DNA of 64,000 nt, taken from contig CP007053.1 of the NCBI GenBank assembly GCA_000242935.3, positions 6,309,001 through 6,373,000 of the forward strand, written 5' to 3'. The notes beneath the pieces were generated by a model, which had not been told where the DNA came from, searched no databases, and was given only the letters and a program-made list of their open reading frames with translations. The position numbers and the translations under genes were made by a program. Within the stretch, counting starts at the first letter, position 1; each line of letters begins with the position of its first letter. This document shows positions 54,616 to 64,000 of the stretch, piece after piece. Source of the stretch: Opitutaceae bacterium TAV5. GTDB taxonomy: Bacteria > Verrucomicrobiota > Verrucomicrobiia > Opitutales > Opitutaceae.

Positions 54616-57600
54616 TTTTTCCCCGGCCTTTTCAAAATCGCCCCATTCGCGTCACCCTCTGCGTTCTTGCCACACTCCTGGCGCCAATCGCGACCGTCGC
54701 CGCCGCGAACCATCCGACGCTGGAACTCAACACCGGCTGGCGGATACAGCCCGCGACCCACCCCGGCACCCCGCCCGACCCCGCTGCATGGGGACGCTCG
54801 CGCATGATCGAACTCAGCGCCGGCTGGAACACGAATCAACCCGTGGCGCAGCCCGGCAACGCTCCCTGGAAAAACATCGACCGCGCCAAGGTAAACTCCC
54901 TCTGGCACGAGACGACTTTCACGCCGCCCGCCGCATGGGAAAAACGCTCCCGTGTATTCGTGGATTTCAGCCGCGTGGACGGCGACGCCATCGTCTTCCT
55001 CAACGGAAAACGCATCGCCGAAATGCCCGCCCCCGGCGGCGAACTTGAACTGACCGCCGCCCTGAATCCCGGACGCGAAAACACGCTGACCGTCTTCAAC
55101 ACCCGCGACTACACCGGCATGTCGCGCACCTTTGAACAAGACCTCCTGCGCCACACCGCCCGCACCGGACGTGAAAAACTCCCCCTGCAACAATGGCCGT
55201 TGGGCATCACCGGTCCCGTCACCCTGACCGCCCGCCCGCCCAGTGCCATCGTCGATGTGTTCGCGATTCCCTCGTGGAGACAAAAAACCCTCGGCCTGGA
55301 AATCGAGGTCGATGCCGCCAGCGACCTCCACAACTCCATCATTGACGTTTCGGTGCACGACAAGGATGGCCGCCAGGTTCTGGCCTTGAAAAGCTCTCCC
55401 GCTAAAATCCCCGCCGGCCGCAGCGTCCATCACCTGAAAACGCCGTGGGCCGATCCCGTGACCTGGGAACTCGAAAAACCGTATCTCTACACGATCACAG
55501 CCCGGCTTTCCCAAGGTGACAGACTTCTGGATACGAACGAAGGCACGACCTTCGGCTTCCGCGAAGTCTGGACGGAAGGCCGCCTGCTCATGCTCAACGG
55601 CCACCCCATCCGCCTGCGCCTGACGGACCTCTTCGGCGCGGACGCCAACGCCCTCTCGTTTTACCGGTTGATCGGCTACAACAGCGGCGCGCTGCAACCA
55701 CACCCCAAACTCTGGTGGCGGGACTGGAACGACATCCCGCTGCTCGACGAGGCGCTGATCGCGGAGGCCGACCGGCTCGGCTTCGCCCTCACCGCCCCCG
55801 TGCCCTCGATCTCCTACCTCGGCACCGCCTTCATCGACAACATCCCCCTGCAAGAAGCCTACACCGCGGAGATGAAACGTCATCTGCGCAAATACCGCAA
55901 CCACCCCTCCGTCCTCGCCTGGTCGGTGGGCATGAACAGCTACAACCCGCGCGAAAACATCCATGCCGGCACGCTCGGACGCCGGGAGACGCCCAATCCC
56001 TTCGGACGCGCCCGCGTGATCGAAATCGCCGCCGGAATCACCAAACGCAACGATCCCACCCGGCTCGCCTTTTCCCATGCCGACGGCAGCCTCGCCGACA
56101 TCTCCAGCGCCAACGTCTACCTCAATTTCGTGCCTTTGCAGGAACGCGAGGAATGGCCGATGGGCTGGGCACGCGACGGCGACATGCCCTACGCGGCCGT
56201 CGAGTTTGGCCAGCCGTTCGAGGCCAATTTCTGGAAAAACCGCCAGTTTCTGCTCACCGAGTTCGCCTCGATCTACCTCGGCGAGCGCGCCTATGAGATC
56301 GAAACCGAGGCCGGACTCCGGGATCTGGTGCGGACGAGCGCCATCGACTGGAAAAAACTGACCGCGTGGAGCCAGGTCGATGATGCCAATTATCCCGTGT
56401 ATTGGGAGTTTCAGGACCTGTTCGTCAACGCGACCAACCGCTCCTGGCGGACATGGGGAGTGAACGGCGGATGGAAACACTGGCTGCTCAGCGTGGGCTA
56501 CGGCAATCCGCCGGGACTCAAGCCCGGCGCCAGACAATACACTTACCGTTACCGGAACCTGCCCGGTCCCGTGGAAAAGAAACCGGAGTGGGCCAATCCC
56601 AATTTCGACATTCACGCGAAATCCAACAAAACCTTCCTCGCCTGGATCGCCGGCGGCGGGGTGCATACCGACAAGACGCACGCCTTTTACACCGGGGAAA
56701 AATTCGGCAAACAGATCGCCCTCGTCTGGGATGGCTCCGACCCCGAAACCGTGACCGTCGACTGGGTTTTCACCCGCTCCGGCGGCAACGAACCGCTGGC
56801 GAGCGGAACGCGCGAGGTCACACTCGCGCCCGGCGACATTTCGTTCATCCCGCTCGACCTGACCGCCCCCCCCTCCCCCGCCGGAGACGCAGCGCTCACG
56901 ATGCGCGTCCGCAAAAATGGACAGGAAATCGCCCGTGATTCGTTTTCGATTCAGGTATTCGAACGTAGTGAAAAACCGGACACGGGAAGCGCACGTTTTG
57001 CCCTCATCGATCCCGCCGGACGCAGCGCCGCCTGGCTTCGGTCGCTCGGGCTGAATCCGGAGCCGTGGGCCCCCTCCTCGCCGGACCGGCACGATGTACT
57101 GATCGTCGGGCGCGAGGCCCTGCAGCCGGGCGCCGCTCTGCCATGGACCGCCGCCGACATCGAACGCGGCCTCAAGGTCCTCATCCTGGAACAACAACCC
57201 GCCGTCTGGGAAATGCTCGGCTTCGAAACCGTCGAAACACTGCCCCGCTACACGTTTGCCGCCAATCCCAATCCCGATCCCGATCGCGGCAGCCCCGTGC
57301 TGCGCGGACTGCGGGACGTCGATCTCGTCAACTGGCGCGGCTCCCCCGACCTGCTGCCCGAAGGACGCCAGGTGCGCACCTACGACACGCCCCGCGCCCC
57401 GCGCTGGACCAACCGCCACGCCGTGGCCTCCGTCGCCATCAAAATTCCCGAAGTCGCCGGATTCACGCCGATCCTGAAAACCGAGTTCGATCTCTCCTAC
57501 ACCCCGCTCCTCGAATGGCGGCATGGCCGGGGCGCCGTCTATTACTCCTCCATCGATTTCACCGGACGCATCGGAAGCGACCCCGCCGCCACCCGGCTTG

Positions 57601-58895
57601 CCTCCAACCTGCTGCAAACGCTGGCCGCGCCGCTGCCCCCGACACGCAAGGTCTATTACCACGGCTCGCCCGAAGGCGCGGCACTGCTGCGCGCGGTGCA
57701 TGCCGGGCTCCGCGAGGGATCGTGGCCGGAAAATGCCGCCGATGCCACGCAGGCGCTGCTGGTGCTGGATCGCGACGCCTCCGCCGAATCGCCGGATACC
57801 CGGGCTCGCATCGCCGCCTTCCTCCGGCAGGGCGGCAACGTCTTGCACCTCCCGCAAACACAGGCGTCGCTCGCTGCCGCAGGCTACGCCTCCGGGTCGC
57901 GCAGTCTCGTGCGTGCCCCGGCGCAGGCCGCGCCCCGGCAAAACTCGCCGGAGATCGAAACCGGCTCCGTCATGCGCGGCCTCGGCGCGGACTTGTGGCG
58001 CTGGCGCGATGCGCTCGACGTCCAGATAATCACCGGCGCGGCCGATTCCCAAAGCCGTCTGCTCGCCGGCGGCCTGATGCTGGAACGCAGCGCAGGCGCC
58101 GGGCGGGAAGTATTTTTGCAGGTGGACCCGCGTCATCTCGCCGACCGGTACGCCGACGACCCCCTGAAGCGCGAGGCCGTGCAACTGAGCGTGTCGCGAT
58201 TGCAGCGCCTGCTTGCCCAGGTGCTCACCAATCTCGGGGCCTCCCCTTCCGGCGATCTGGCCGGACGCGTATGCCGGATGGGGCAGCCGCAAACGCATCG
58301 CGCCATCGTCAACTGGGAAGTCCTCGGCCCGTGGCGTCGCGGTGCCGACACCGCCGCCGTTGCTCTGCTCGACACCGTGTTCCCCGGCGAGGAAGATGCG
58401 ATTGCCGGTAACGACAACCCCAATACCGGATATAGTCCCGGCGACAACTCCGGCTCGCTTTACTGGCGCAAGGCCGTGCGCGCCGACAACAACGGGTTTG
58501 TCGATCTGGGCGGCGAATTACAGACGGCCGACGGTTCGGCTGCCTATGCGATTCACAAGCTCCGGTCGGACAAGGACCGCATGGTGCGGCTGCGCCTCGG
58601 CGTCGATTACTGGCTGAAACTCTGGGTCAACGGACGCCTGCATCTGGAAGTCAACAAACTGCACGCCAGTCCGAAGCCGGCCGGGTTCATGGTCGATGTT
58701 CCGCTCCAGGCCGGGGAAAACATCCTGACGCTCAAGGTGGTGGCGGGAACCAAGGGATTCGGCTTCTGGGCCGACATGCTGGACCTCGACCGCACGGCCG
58801 CCGCCTCCGACGGCAGCCCGGCCGCACCGGCGACGGCGAATTATTACCGTCCGCTCTTCAGGTCCTTCGACCCGTATATGTTCCACTACTGGTAA
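54612..58895 (+). CDS. giant exported GH2-like protein lacking the canonical acid/base Glu
   Basis: The product is about 1427 residues. A leader (VTLCVLATLLAPIATVAAA) precedes a GH2 sugar-binding sandwich (LNTGWRIQPATHPG, VNSLWHETTFTPPAAWEK), an Ig-like domain and a TIM barrel. The barrel holds KYRNHPSVLAWSVGMNSYNP, where normal GH2 enzymes have W-S-x-G-N-E; here M441-N442 stand in place of Asn-Glu. The nucleophile-like E550 is kept in FLLTEFASIYLGE. C-terminal sandwich domains follow, the last with YWLKLWVNGRLHLEVNK. Catalysis may use another residue, or the protein may bind without cutting. It is coupled (ATGA) to the pseudopilin gene upstream. Confidence 0.78.
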   Translation: MIFPRPFQNRPIRVTLCVLATLLAPIATVAAANHPTLELNTGWRIQPATHPGTPPDPAAWGRSRMIELSAGWNTNQPVAQPGNAPWKNIDRAKVNSLWHETTFTPPAAWEKRSRVFVDFSRVDGDAIVFLNGKRIAEMPAPGGELELTAALNPGRENTLTVFNTRDYTGMSRTFEQDLLRHTARTGREKLPLQQWPLGITGPVTLTARPPSAIVDVFAIPSWRQKTLGLEIEVDAASDLHNSIIDVSVHDKDGRQVLALKSSPAKIPAGRSVHHLKTPWADPVTWELEKPYLYTITARLSQGDRLLDTNEGTTFGFREVWTEGRLLMLNGHPIRLRLTDLFGADANALSFYRLIGYNSGALQPHPKLWWRDWNDIPLLDEALIAEADRLGFALTAPVPSISYLGTAFIDNIPLQEAYTAEMKRHLRKYRNHPSVLAWSVGMNSYNPRENIHAGTLGRRETPNPFGRARVIEIAAGITKRNDPTRLAFSHADGSLADISSANVYLNFVPLQEREEWPMGWARDGDMPYAAVEFGQPFEANFWKNRQFLLTEFASIYLGERAYEIETEAGLRDLVRTSAIDWKKLTAWSQVDDANYPVYWEFQDLFVNATNRSWRTWGVNGGWKHWLLSVGYGNPPGLKPGARQYTYRYRNLPGPVEKKPEWANPNFDIHAKSNKTFLAWIAGGGVHTDKTHAFYTGEKFGKQIALVWDGSDPETVTVDWVFTRSGGNEPLASGTREVTLAPGDISFIPLDLTAPPSPAGDAALTMRVRKNGQEIARDSFSIQVFERSEKPDTGSARFALIDPAGRSAAWLRSLGLNPEPWAPSSPDRHDVLIVGREALQPGAALPWTAADIERGLKVLILEQQPAVWEMLGFETVETLPRYTFAANPNPDPDRGSPVLRGLRDVDLVNWRGSPDLLPEGRQVRTYDTPRAPRWTNRHAVASVAIKIPEVAGFTPILKTEFDLSYTPLLEWRHGRGAVYYSSIDFTGRIGSDPAATRLASNLLQTLAAPLPPTRKVYYHGSPEGAALLRAVHAGLREGSWPENAADATQALLVLDRDASAESPDTRARIAAFLRQGGNVLHLPQTQASLAAAGYASGSRSLVRAPAQAAPRQNSPEIETGSVMRGLGADLWRWRDALDVQIITGAADSQSRLLAGGLMLERSAGAGREVFLQVDPRHLADRYADDPLKREAVQLSVSRLQRLLAQVLTNLGASPSGDLAGRVCRMGQPQTHRAIVNWEVLGPWRRGADTAAVALLDTVFPGEEDAIAGNDNPNTGYSPGDNSGSLYWRKAVRADNNGFVDLGGELQTADGSAAYAIHKLRSDKDRMVRLRLGVDYWLKLWVNGRLHLEVNKLHASPKPAGFMVDVPLQAGENILTLKVVAGTKGFGFWADMLDLDRTAAASDGSPAAPATANYYRPLFRSFDPYMFHYW

Positions 58896-58899
58896 TGAC

Positions 58900-59802
58900 A
58901 TGAAGATGACGAAAACAAGCTGCGCCGTCGTGCTGTTCCTGCTGGCTGCTGCATGGAGTACAGCCGCATCACCAGACAGGAAATCCGGAGGGCGGGACAA
59001 TTCTGATCAGCACTGCCTTCTCCACTACACCTTTGAGGAGGAGGGTGGAGACGAGGTGGTCCGTGATCACGGGCCGCTGGGGCGGAATCTTTCCATCGGC
59101 TCCGCGATGAGCCGGAGCCTGCCCGGTGCGGGAGCGGGCGGAGGCACGGGAATCGGCCGAACCGGCGACCGGGATGTTTTTCTCTCAAGCTCGAGCGCCA
59201 GCACCCGCGCCGACGCTCATGTCGCGGGGTTCGACGGGCTCGTGTCATTCACGCTGTGCGGCTGGTACAGGCTCAATTTCAACCGTCGGACTCGCGGCAC
59301 GCTCTTTCAGCTCGTGCCGCTGGAAGGCAACGGATTCCAGCTTCATTTCGGCTCCAAGGCGGGCGGCGCTCCCGACCGGTGGGCGATGTCTCTGGTCTCG
59401 GTGGTGGGGCCGGAGGGTAACAATCTGCACACGGGCGAGGGCGTCAGTTATTCGGCCTGGGACGATGCGTTCAGCCGCATGGACGAGTGGATTTTTTTCG
59501 CGCTGGTTTTTGATGCCGCCAGCCAGACCCGGCTGGTGGAGTTTTATGTGGGATCGGAGAACGATCCCGTCCGCCCTGCCGGACGGGTCAAGCGTCCGGG
59601 CCACTGGACCCGGGATTTCACGCTTGGCCGCATCGGCGGTATCCGGATTGCCAATGCGATGGACTCCCGGTCGCCGGTTCCGATGGGTGTCTACTTCGAT
59701 GACCTGCGCCTGTTCGGCGCGCGAACCGGCGAGGAGGGCGCGCTTTCCCGCGACGAACTCGAACGCGTGCGCCAGCGCGCCCTGTCGGGCCATTCTCGAT
59801 GA
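58900..59802 (+). CDS. exported LamG/concanavalin A-like protein
   Basis: This 300-residue protein with leader CAVVLFLLAAAWSTAASP has one jelly-roll domain: HCLLHYTFEEEGGDEVV, LVSFTLCGWYRLNFNRRT, GNGFQLHFGSK, EWIFFALVFDAASQTRLVEF and MGVYFDDLRLFGAR. It has no PEP-CTERM end. It lies four bases after the GH2-like gene and overlaps the GH35 gene by four bases, so it belongs to the same operon. It probably binds glycan next to the enzymes. Confidence 0.78.
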   Translation: MKMTKTSCAVVLFLLAAAWSTAASPDRKSGGRDNSDQHCLLHYTFEEEGGDEVVRDHGPLGRNLSIGSAMSRSLPGAGAGGGTGIGRTGDRDVFLSSSSASTRADAHVAGFDGLVSFTLCGWYRLNFNRRTRGTLFQLVPLEGNGFQLHFGSKAGGAPDRWAMSLVSVVGPEGNNLHTGEGVSYSAWDDAFSRMDEWIFFALVFDAASQTRLVEFYVGSENDPVRPAGRVKRPGHWTRDFTLGRIGGIRIANAMDSRSPVPMGVYFDDLRLFGARTGEEGALSRDELERVRQRALSGHSR

Positions 59803-62225
59803 AATACGATTCTTCAAGTATCCGTTTTACTATTACTAACGATTTTTTGGCACGCGCCGGCAATGCGCGGCCGCTTTCCGCCTTTCGCGGGAAAAATCCG
59901 GCGACCGGCGAATGCCTGGAGGTGAACGCCTCGCACATCACCCGGGACGGCCTTCCGTGGCTCCCCGCGATGGGAGAATTTCACTACTCGCGGTGTCCGC
60001 GCGAGGAATGGGAACCGGCGATTCTGAAAATCAGGGCCGGTGGCATCCGGATTCTGGCGACCTACATTTTCTGGAATCACCATGAGGAGGAGCAGGGCGT
60101 GTTCGACTGGTCCGGCCGCCGCGACCTGCGCGCGTTTCTCGGATTGTGCAAGAAGCACGACCTGGAGGTGGCGTTGCGCATCGGTCCGTTCGCGCATGGC
60201 GAGGCTCGCAACGGCGGGCTGCCCGACTGGCTGTATGCGCAGCCGTTCGAGGCGCGGAGCGACGATCCGCGTTATCTGGCGCTGGTCGGGCGGTTGTTTG
60301 GCGAGATCGGGCGGCAGGCTGCCGGGTTCATGTTCGGCGAAGGCGGGCCGGTGGTGGCAATTCAACTGGAGAACGAGTTCATGGACAGCGCCGCCCCGTG
60401 GGAGACCACGCATGTCGAGGGTGTGGAATTCACTCCACGCGGGAGCGGGGGCATCGGGCATCTGCGCATGTTGAAGGAACTGGCGCGACACGCAGGTCTG
60501 GTGGCTCCGGTTTATACGGCGACAGGCTGGGGAGAGTCGCCCGTGTCGGAGGAAGAGTTTTTGCCGGTGTTCGGCGGCTACGCGTTTCATCCGTGGATCG
60601 ATGCCGGCATCCCGCAAGAGCCGTCGGACAATTATGTGTTCCGCGATCTGCTGGCGGCGGACGAGAAGGCGCGGGGGTGGGGTGTGAAATTTGACGCCAC
60701 GCGCGTGCCGTATGCGTGCTGCGAACTGGGCAGCGGCGTGCAGGTTTTTTACAAAAACCGCCCCGTGGTGCCGCCGGAAAGCGTGGACAGCATGCTGGTG
60801 GTGGCGCTGGGATCGGGGGCCAATCTGCCGGGGTTTTATGTTTACCACGGCGGCACCAATCCGGAGAGTCGGCGGGGTGGCTTCCTGAACGAGCACCGGT
60901 GTCCGCGTTTTTCGTATGATTTTCAGGCGCCAATCGGCGAGTTCGGCCAGTTGCGGGAATCGTATCACCGGTTGCGGCGGTTGTTTCTCTTTCTCGACGC
61001 GTGGGGCGCGGAACTGGCGCCGATGCGCGTGGTGCATCCCGACGGAGGTCCGGTCGTATCGCCGTCGGATGTGAGCAGGGTCCGCTGCGCGGTGCGTGCG
61101 GACGCGGGTGCGCCCGGGAACGAAGGGAAGGCCCGCGGGTTTGTCTTCATCAACAACTACCAGGATCATTGTCCGCTTCCGGATCGTGAACGGGTGGAAA
61201 TCTGCCTCGCCGGTGCCGACGCGGCTGCATGGATGTTTTCCGTCCGCCTGAAGCCCGCTGTGTGCATGATTCTTCCCTTCGGGATGCAGGTGGGCGATGC
61301 GCGACTGGACTACGCCACGGTCCAGCCCTTGACGAAGCTGACCTGGCAGGAAAAAGACTATTTCTTCTTCCACGCACCGGAGGGGGTGGCCGCGCGACTG
61401 GCGTTTGACCGCCGGAGCGTGCGGTCGGTGAACTCCGGCAACGATGGCAGCCGGGTGTGCGAGGAGGGCGGTCATTTGCTCATCGACCTGGAGCCGGGGA
61501 TTGAGTCGATGGTTTGCGTAACCGCTTCTTCGGGCCGGGAAGCCGTCATGGTTGTGCTGGACGACAAGGCGGCGTTGCAATTCTGGCGCGGACGTTTCGA
61601 AGGAGAGGAACGTGTGGTCGTGAGTTCCTGCGATGTGGTTTTTGCGAACGATCACATGGAGATTTTGGCCGAAACCGGAGGGCGCGATGTGGAATCGGTG
61701 ACATTGCATGTATTCCCCCCGCTGGATGAATCGGGGGGCGCGAGGTCGGGCGTCTTCCAACGGCACAGCGTGGACGTGGAAACGCGATCGCCGCGTGTGG
61801 AGGTGGAGCAAATCGCGGCGTCGCGGGTGAGCGTGCGCGTGCGGGCGGAAGAGTTCGCCGGCTTCGACGAAGTCTTGTTGCGGATCGGCTACACTGGCGA
61901 TGTGGGGAGCGCGTTCATCGGCGGACGTCTGGTGCACGACAACTTCGGCAACGGCCAGATCTGGGAACTGGGGCTGCGCCGGTTTTTCAGGGAAAACGGC
62001 GGGCGCGATATCGAAGTGCTGCTGGTCGCCGTGCCCCGGAGCGATGGCGGGAGCGGTTTTACCGCCGACCAGATGGCAAGTATCAAGGTATTGAACACGG
62101 ATGGAAGTGGCGCGGGCATTCATTCCGTGCGCGTCACGGGGCGGCGGCGGGTGCGCTTCGCGCCCGTGCGGGCACGTCCGGAGGCCGAGGCAGCGCCCGA
62201 GCCTGAACTCGCGATGATCCGGTAA
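59799..62225 (+). CDS. GH35 beta-galactosidase
   Basis: The 808-residue retaining hydrolase of clan A has the GH35 N-terminal signature MGEFHYSRCPREEWEPAILK and YIFWNHHEEEQGVFDW. It also carries LRIGPFAHGEARNGGLPDWL and the acid/base Glu in VAIQLENEFMD. SYDFQAPIGEFGQLRESYH is typical of the region after the nucleophile, which I place near ACCELGSGVQVF. C-terminal beta-sandwich domains complete it. No signal peptide is visible, unlike the neighbours, so it may act on imported galactosides. It starts by ATGA overlap within the LamG gene and is followed by a sodium:solute symporter. Confidence 0.9.
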   Translation: MKYDSSSIRFTITNDFLARAGNARPLSAFRGKNPATGECLEVNASHITRDGLPWLPAMGEFHYSRCPREEWEPAILKIRAGGIRILATYIFWNHHEEEQGVFDWSGRRDLRAFLGLCKKHDLEVALRIGPFAHGEARNGGLPDWLYAQPFEARSDDPRYLALVGRLFGEIGRQAAGFMFGEGGPVVAIQLENEFMDSAAPWETTHVEGVEFTPRGSGGIGHLRMLKELARHAGLVAPVYTATGWGESPVSEEEFLPVFGGYAFHPWIDAGIPQEPSDNYVFRDLLAADEKARGWGVKFDATRVPYACCELGSGVQVFYKNRPVVPPESVDSMLVVALGSGANLPGFYVYHGGTNPESRRGGFLNEHRCPRFSYDFQAPIGEFGQLRESYHRLRRLFLFLDAWGAELAPMRVVHPDGGPVVSPSDVSRVRCAVRADAGAPGNEGKARGFVFINNYQDHCPLPDRERVEICLAGADAAAWMFSVRLKPAVCMILPFGMQVGDARLDYATVQPLTKLTWQEKDYFFFHAPEGVAARLAFDRRSVRSVNSGNDGSRVCEEGGHLLIDLEPGIESMVCVTASSGREAVMVVLDDKAALQFWRGRFEGEERVVVSSCDVVFANDHMEILAETGGRDVESVTLHVFPPLDESGGARSGVFQRHSVDVETRSPRVEVEQIAASRVSVRVRAEEFAGFDEVLLRIGYTGDVGSAFIGGRLVHDNFGNGQIWELGLRRFFRENGGRDIEVLLVAVPRSDGGSGFTADQMASIKVLNTDGSGAGIHSVRVTGRRRVRFAPVRARPEAEAAPEPELAMIR

Positions 62226-62305
62226 TCCATCCCTCCGCATCCGGTGATTTTTTCCCGCAGGCAGCTCCCCGGCGGTGCTGCCCTGCGCCTTCATTTTTCC
62301 GTCTT

Positions 62306-64000
62306 ATGCACATCCTCGACTGGCTCGTCATCCTCATCCCGTTGATCATCATCCTGACCATCGGCGTCGTCACGCATCGCTACATGAAAAGTGTCGCCCA
62401 TTTTGTGTCCGGAGGACGCGTCGGAGGGCGCTATTTGCTGGCCGTAGCCAAGGGCGAGATGTCGGCAGGCGCCGTCGTGTTTGTGGCGTCGTGGGAGGTG
62501 TTCGCGCAGTCCGGGTTCATTCCCACGTGGTGGGGATGGATCACGGGTCCGGTGGCCATCGTCGTGGCGATTTTCGGGTTCGTCATTTACCGGTTTCGAG
62601 AGACGCGGGCCATGACGCTGGCGCAGTTTTTCGAGATGCGCTACAGTCGCAATTTCCGCCTGTTCGCCGGGGTGTTGGGATTCGTGGCCGGGGCGATCAA
62701 CTTCGGCATCATCCCCGCGATCGGCGCGCGGTTCATGGTGTATTTTCTGCAACTGCCGCCGGAACTGACGGTCATTTCGTATTCAATTCCTACTTACATT
62801 CCGTTGATGGGAGTGTTCCTCGCCGTCGCCCTCACGCTTACGATTTCCGGCGGATTGATCACGCTGATGGTGACGGACTGCATCGAGGGGATTTTCTCCC
62901 AGTTGATGTATATCGTCATCATTGTGGGCGTGCTTTGCATGGTGGACTGGAGCGAGATGTCGGCCTTCATCGGCACGCGACCGCCGAATCATTCGATGGT
63001 CAATCCGTTCGATGCGTGGGCGGTGCAGGATTTCAATCTGTGGTTTGTCCTGATGGGTGTGTTTGTCGGCACCTACGGCACCATGGCCTGGCAAAATTCC
63101 AGCGCCTACAATGCGGCCGGAGCCACGCCGCACGAGGCGCGCATGGGTGGCCTGCTCGGGCGCTGGCGCGAGCAGGGGAAGAGTGCCGTGGTGGTGTTGC
63201 TGGCGCTGGCCGCGCTGACCTACCTGGGGCACCCCGATTTCGCCTCCGCGTCCGAAGACGCGCGCGAGTCGATTGCCGGCATCGGGCAGGCGCAGATCCA
63301 AAAGCAGATGACGATCCCGGTGGCGCTGTCCCACATGCTGCCGGTTGGCGTAAAGGGCGCGCTTTGCGCGGTGCTGTTGCTCGGCATTTTTGGCGGAGAC
63401 TCCACGCATCTTCATTCCTGGGGCGGCATCCTCGCGCAGGATGTGATCCTGCCCCGCCTCAAACGTCCGCCTTCGCCAACGGGACACATCCGCCTGCTTC
63501 GGGTGTGCATCATCGGCGTGGCGATATTCGCATTTTTGTTCGGTGTATTTTTCCGGCAGACGGAATACATCATCATGTGGTGGCAGGTAACGACCGCCGT
63601 CTATGTCGGTGGAGCGGGCGCGGCGATTATCGGCGGACTTTACTGGAAGCGTGGCACCTCGGCCGGCGCATGGTCGGCGATGGTGACGGGAGCGATTCTT
63701 TCGGGCGGGGGCATCCTCGTTTACAAATTGTTCGGCGACGCATTTCTTTCACGGGCCTTGCAGGCGCTGGGTGTTCCCGTCCCGGATTTTACGGTCAACG
63801 GCATGCAGATTTCGTTTTTCTCCACGCTGGTGGCGATCACGTTATACGTTGTGGTTTCGCTGTGCACCTGCCGTCGTCCTTACCCGCTGAACAGGATGCT
63901 GCATCGCGAGGAACTGCCACTCGATGCCGATGGCCGGCCGATCGTCGCGAAGCGCCCGTGGACGCTCGGGCGAATCCTGGGCATCGACAGTTCGTTCGGC
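62306..64000 (+). CDS. sodium:solute symporter (SSS family), cut by the window end
   Basis: At least 565 residues are present without a stop codon; the 3' end lies beyond 64000. It has the SSS pattern of many hydrophobic helices: VILIPLIIILTIGVVTHRYM, a glycine-rich VSGGRVGGRYLLAVA loop, GAINFGIIPAIGARFMVYF, LTISGGLITLMVTDCIEGIF, CAVLLLGIFGGDSTHLHSWG and QVTTAVYVGGAGAAIIGGLY. Such carriers import sugars, sugar acids or related solutes with Na+. It begins 80 bases after GH35 and is the likely uptake system for the sugars released by this unit. The substrate cannot be named. Confidence 0.9.
   Translation, partial: MHILDWLVILIPLIIILTIGVVTHRYMKSVAHFVSGGRVGGRYLLAVAKGEMSAGAVVFVASWEVFAQSGFIPTWWGWITGPVAIVVAIFGFVIYRFRETRAMTLAQFFEMRYSRNFRLFAGVLGFVAGAINFGIIPAIGARFMVYFLQLPPELTVISYSIPTYIPLMGVFLAVALTLTISGGLITLMVTDCIEGIFSQLMYIVIIVGVLCMVDWSEMSAFIGTRPPNHSMVNPFDAWAVQDFNLWFVLMGVFVGTYGTMAWQNSSAYNAAGATPHEARMGGLLGRWREQGKSAVVVLLALAALTYLGHPDFASASEDARESIAGIGQAQIQKQMTIPVALSHMLPVGVKGALCAVLLLGIFGGDSTHLHSWGGILAQDVILPRLKRPPSPTGHIRLLRVCIIGVAIFAFLFGVFFRQTEYIIMWWQVTTAVYVGGAGAAIIGGLYWKRGTSAGAWSAMVTGAILSGGGILVYKLFGDAFLSRALQALGVPVPDFTVNGMQISFFSTLVAITLYVVVSLCTCRRPYPLNRMLHREELPLDADGRPIVAKRPWTLGRILGIDSSFG

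Noticed and set aside
54597-58298. 1233-codon open frame antisense to the GH2-like gene
   Set aside because: Gly/Val/Asp-rich composition typical of antisense reading of GC-rich DNA; no motif.
59814-62294. 826-codon open frame antisense to GH35
   Set aside because: His/Arg/Pro-rich shadow; GH35 on the other strand is clear.

Overview
The window looks like the chromosome of a GC-rich Verrucomicrobiota bacterium, most likely of the Opitutaceae. This is inferred from gene content: PEP-CTERM surface proteins, pseudopilin-like proteins with an FTLxELLTVIAIIGILA start, several LacI-type regulators beside large exported glycoside hydrolases, and typical gene companions (a GbsR-like regulator before an exopolysaccharide locus, VC0807, PRISE-type dehydrogenase). 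No rRNA, phage, insertion sequence or CRISPR array was seen. One tRNA (Pro, CGG) is present. The assignment rests on family recognition by eye; no search was run.

Layout. 22-786: a NarL-type response regulator. 1147-10330: a surface-polysaccharide locus on the + strand (regulator, dTDP-glucose 4,6-dehydratase, ABC exporter Wzm/Wzt, family 2 glycosyltransferase, and two large proteins that share an unusual HAD-associated domain). It turns markedly AT-rich after the middle of rfbB. Two GC-rich glycosyltransferases close it on the other strand (10358-12405). 12707-21530: housekeeping genes (dicarboxylate symporter, ClpB, YyaL-like thioredoxin-domain protein, SlyX, NtrC-type regulator, tRNA-Pro). 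21615-27377: a minus-strand group of redox and exported proteins (PRISE reductase, EamA permease, DoxX, Tat-type aldo/keto reductase, Yellow-like protein, double antibiotic-biosynthesis-monooxygenase protein), divergent from a GntR/LacI hybrid regulator with a palindrome at its start. 28931-29638: a small conserved gene and a truncated DUF6766 gene.

29926-39654: carbohydrate genes (GH95 fucosidase, ComM-type ATPase, AraC regulator, xylose isomerase, VC0807 membrane protein, 2-hydroxyacid dehydrogenase, Ldh-type dehydrogenase). Immediately after comes a toxin-antitoxin-like DUF433/DUF5615 pair, bracketed by two 96-bp direct repeats of the Ldh 3' end.

40788-64000: a polysaccharide-utilisation region. 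After a clan-A-like hydrolase come two successive units of the same plan: a minus-strand LacI regulator, then a divergent PEP-CTERM protein, a pseudopilin-like protein, and large exported carbohydrate-active enzymes or lectin-like proteins. Unit 1 has a CBM11-like protein, a toroid/lyase-like protein and a GH29-like enzyme. Unit 2 has a GH2-like protein, a LamG protein, a GH35 beta-galactosidase and a sodium:solute symporter running off the window. The recurring pairing of a sorted surface protein with a pseudopilin at the head of each enzyme operon is the most interesting system here.
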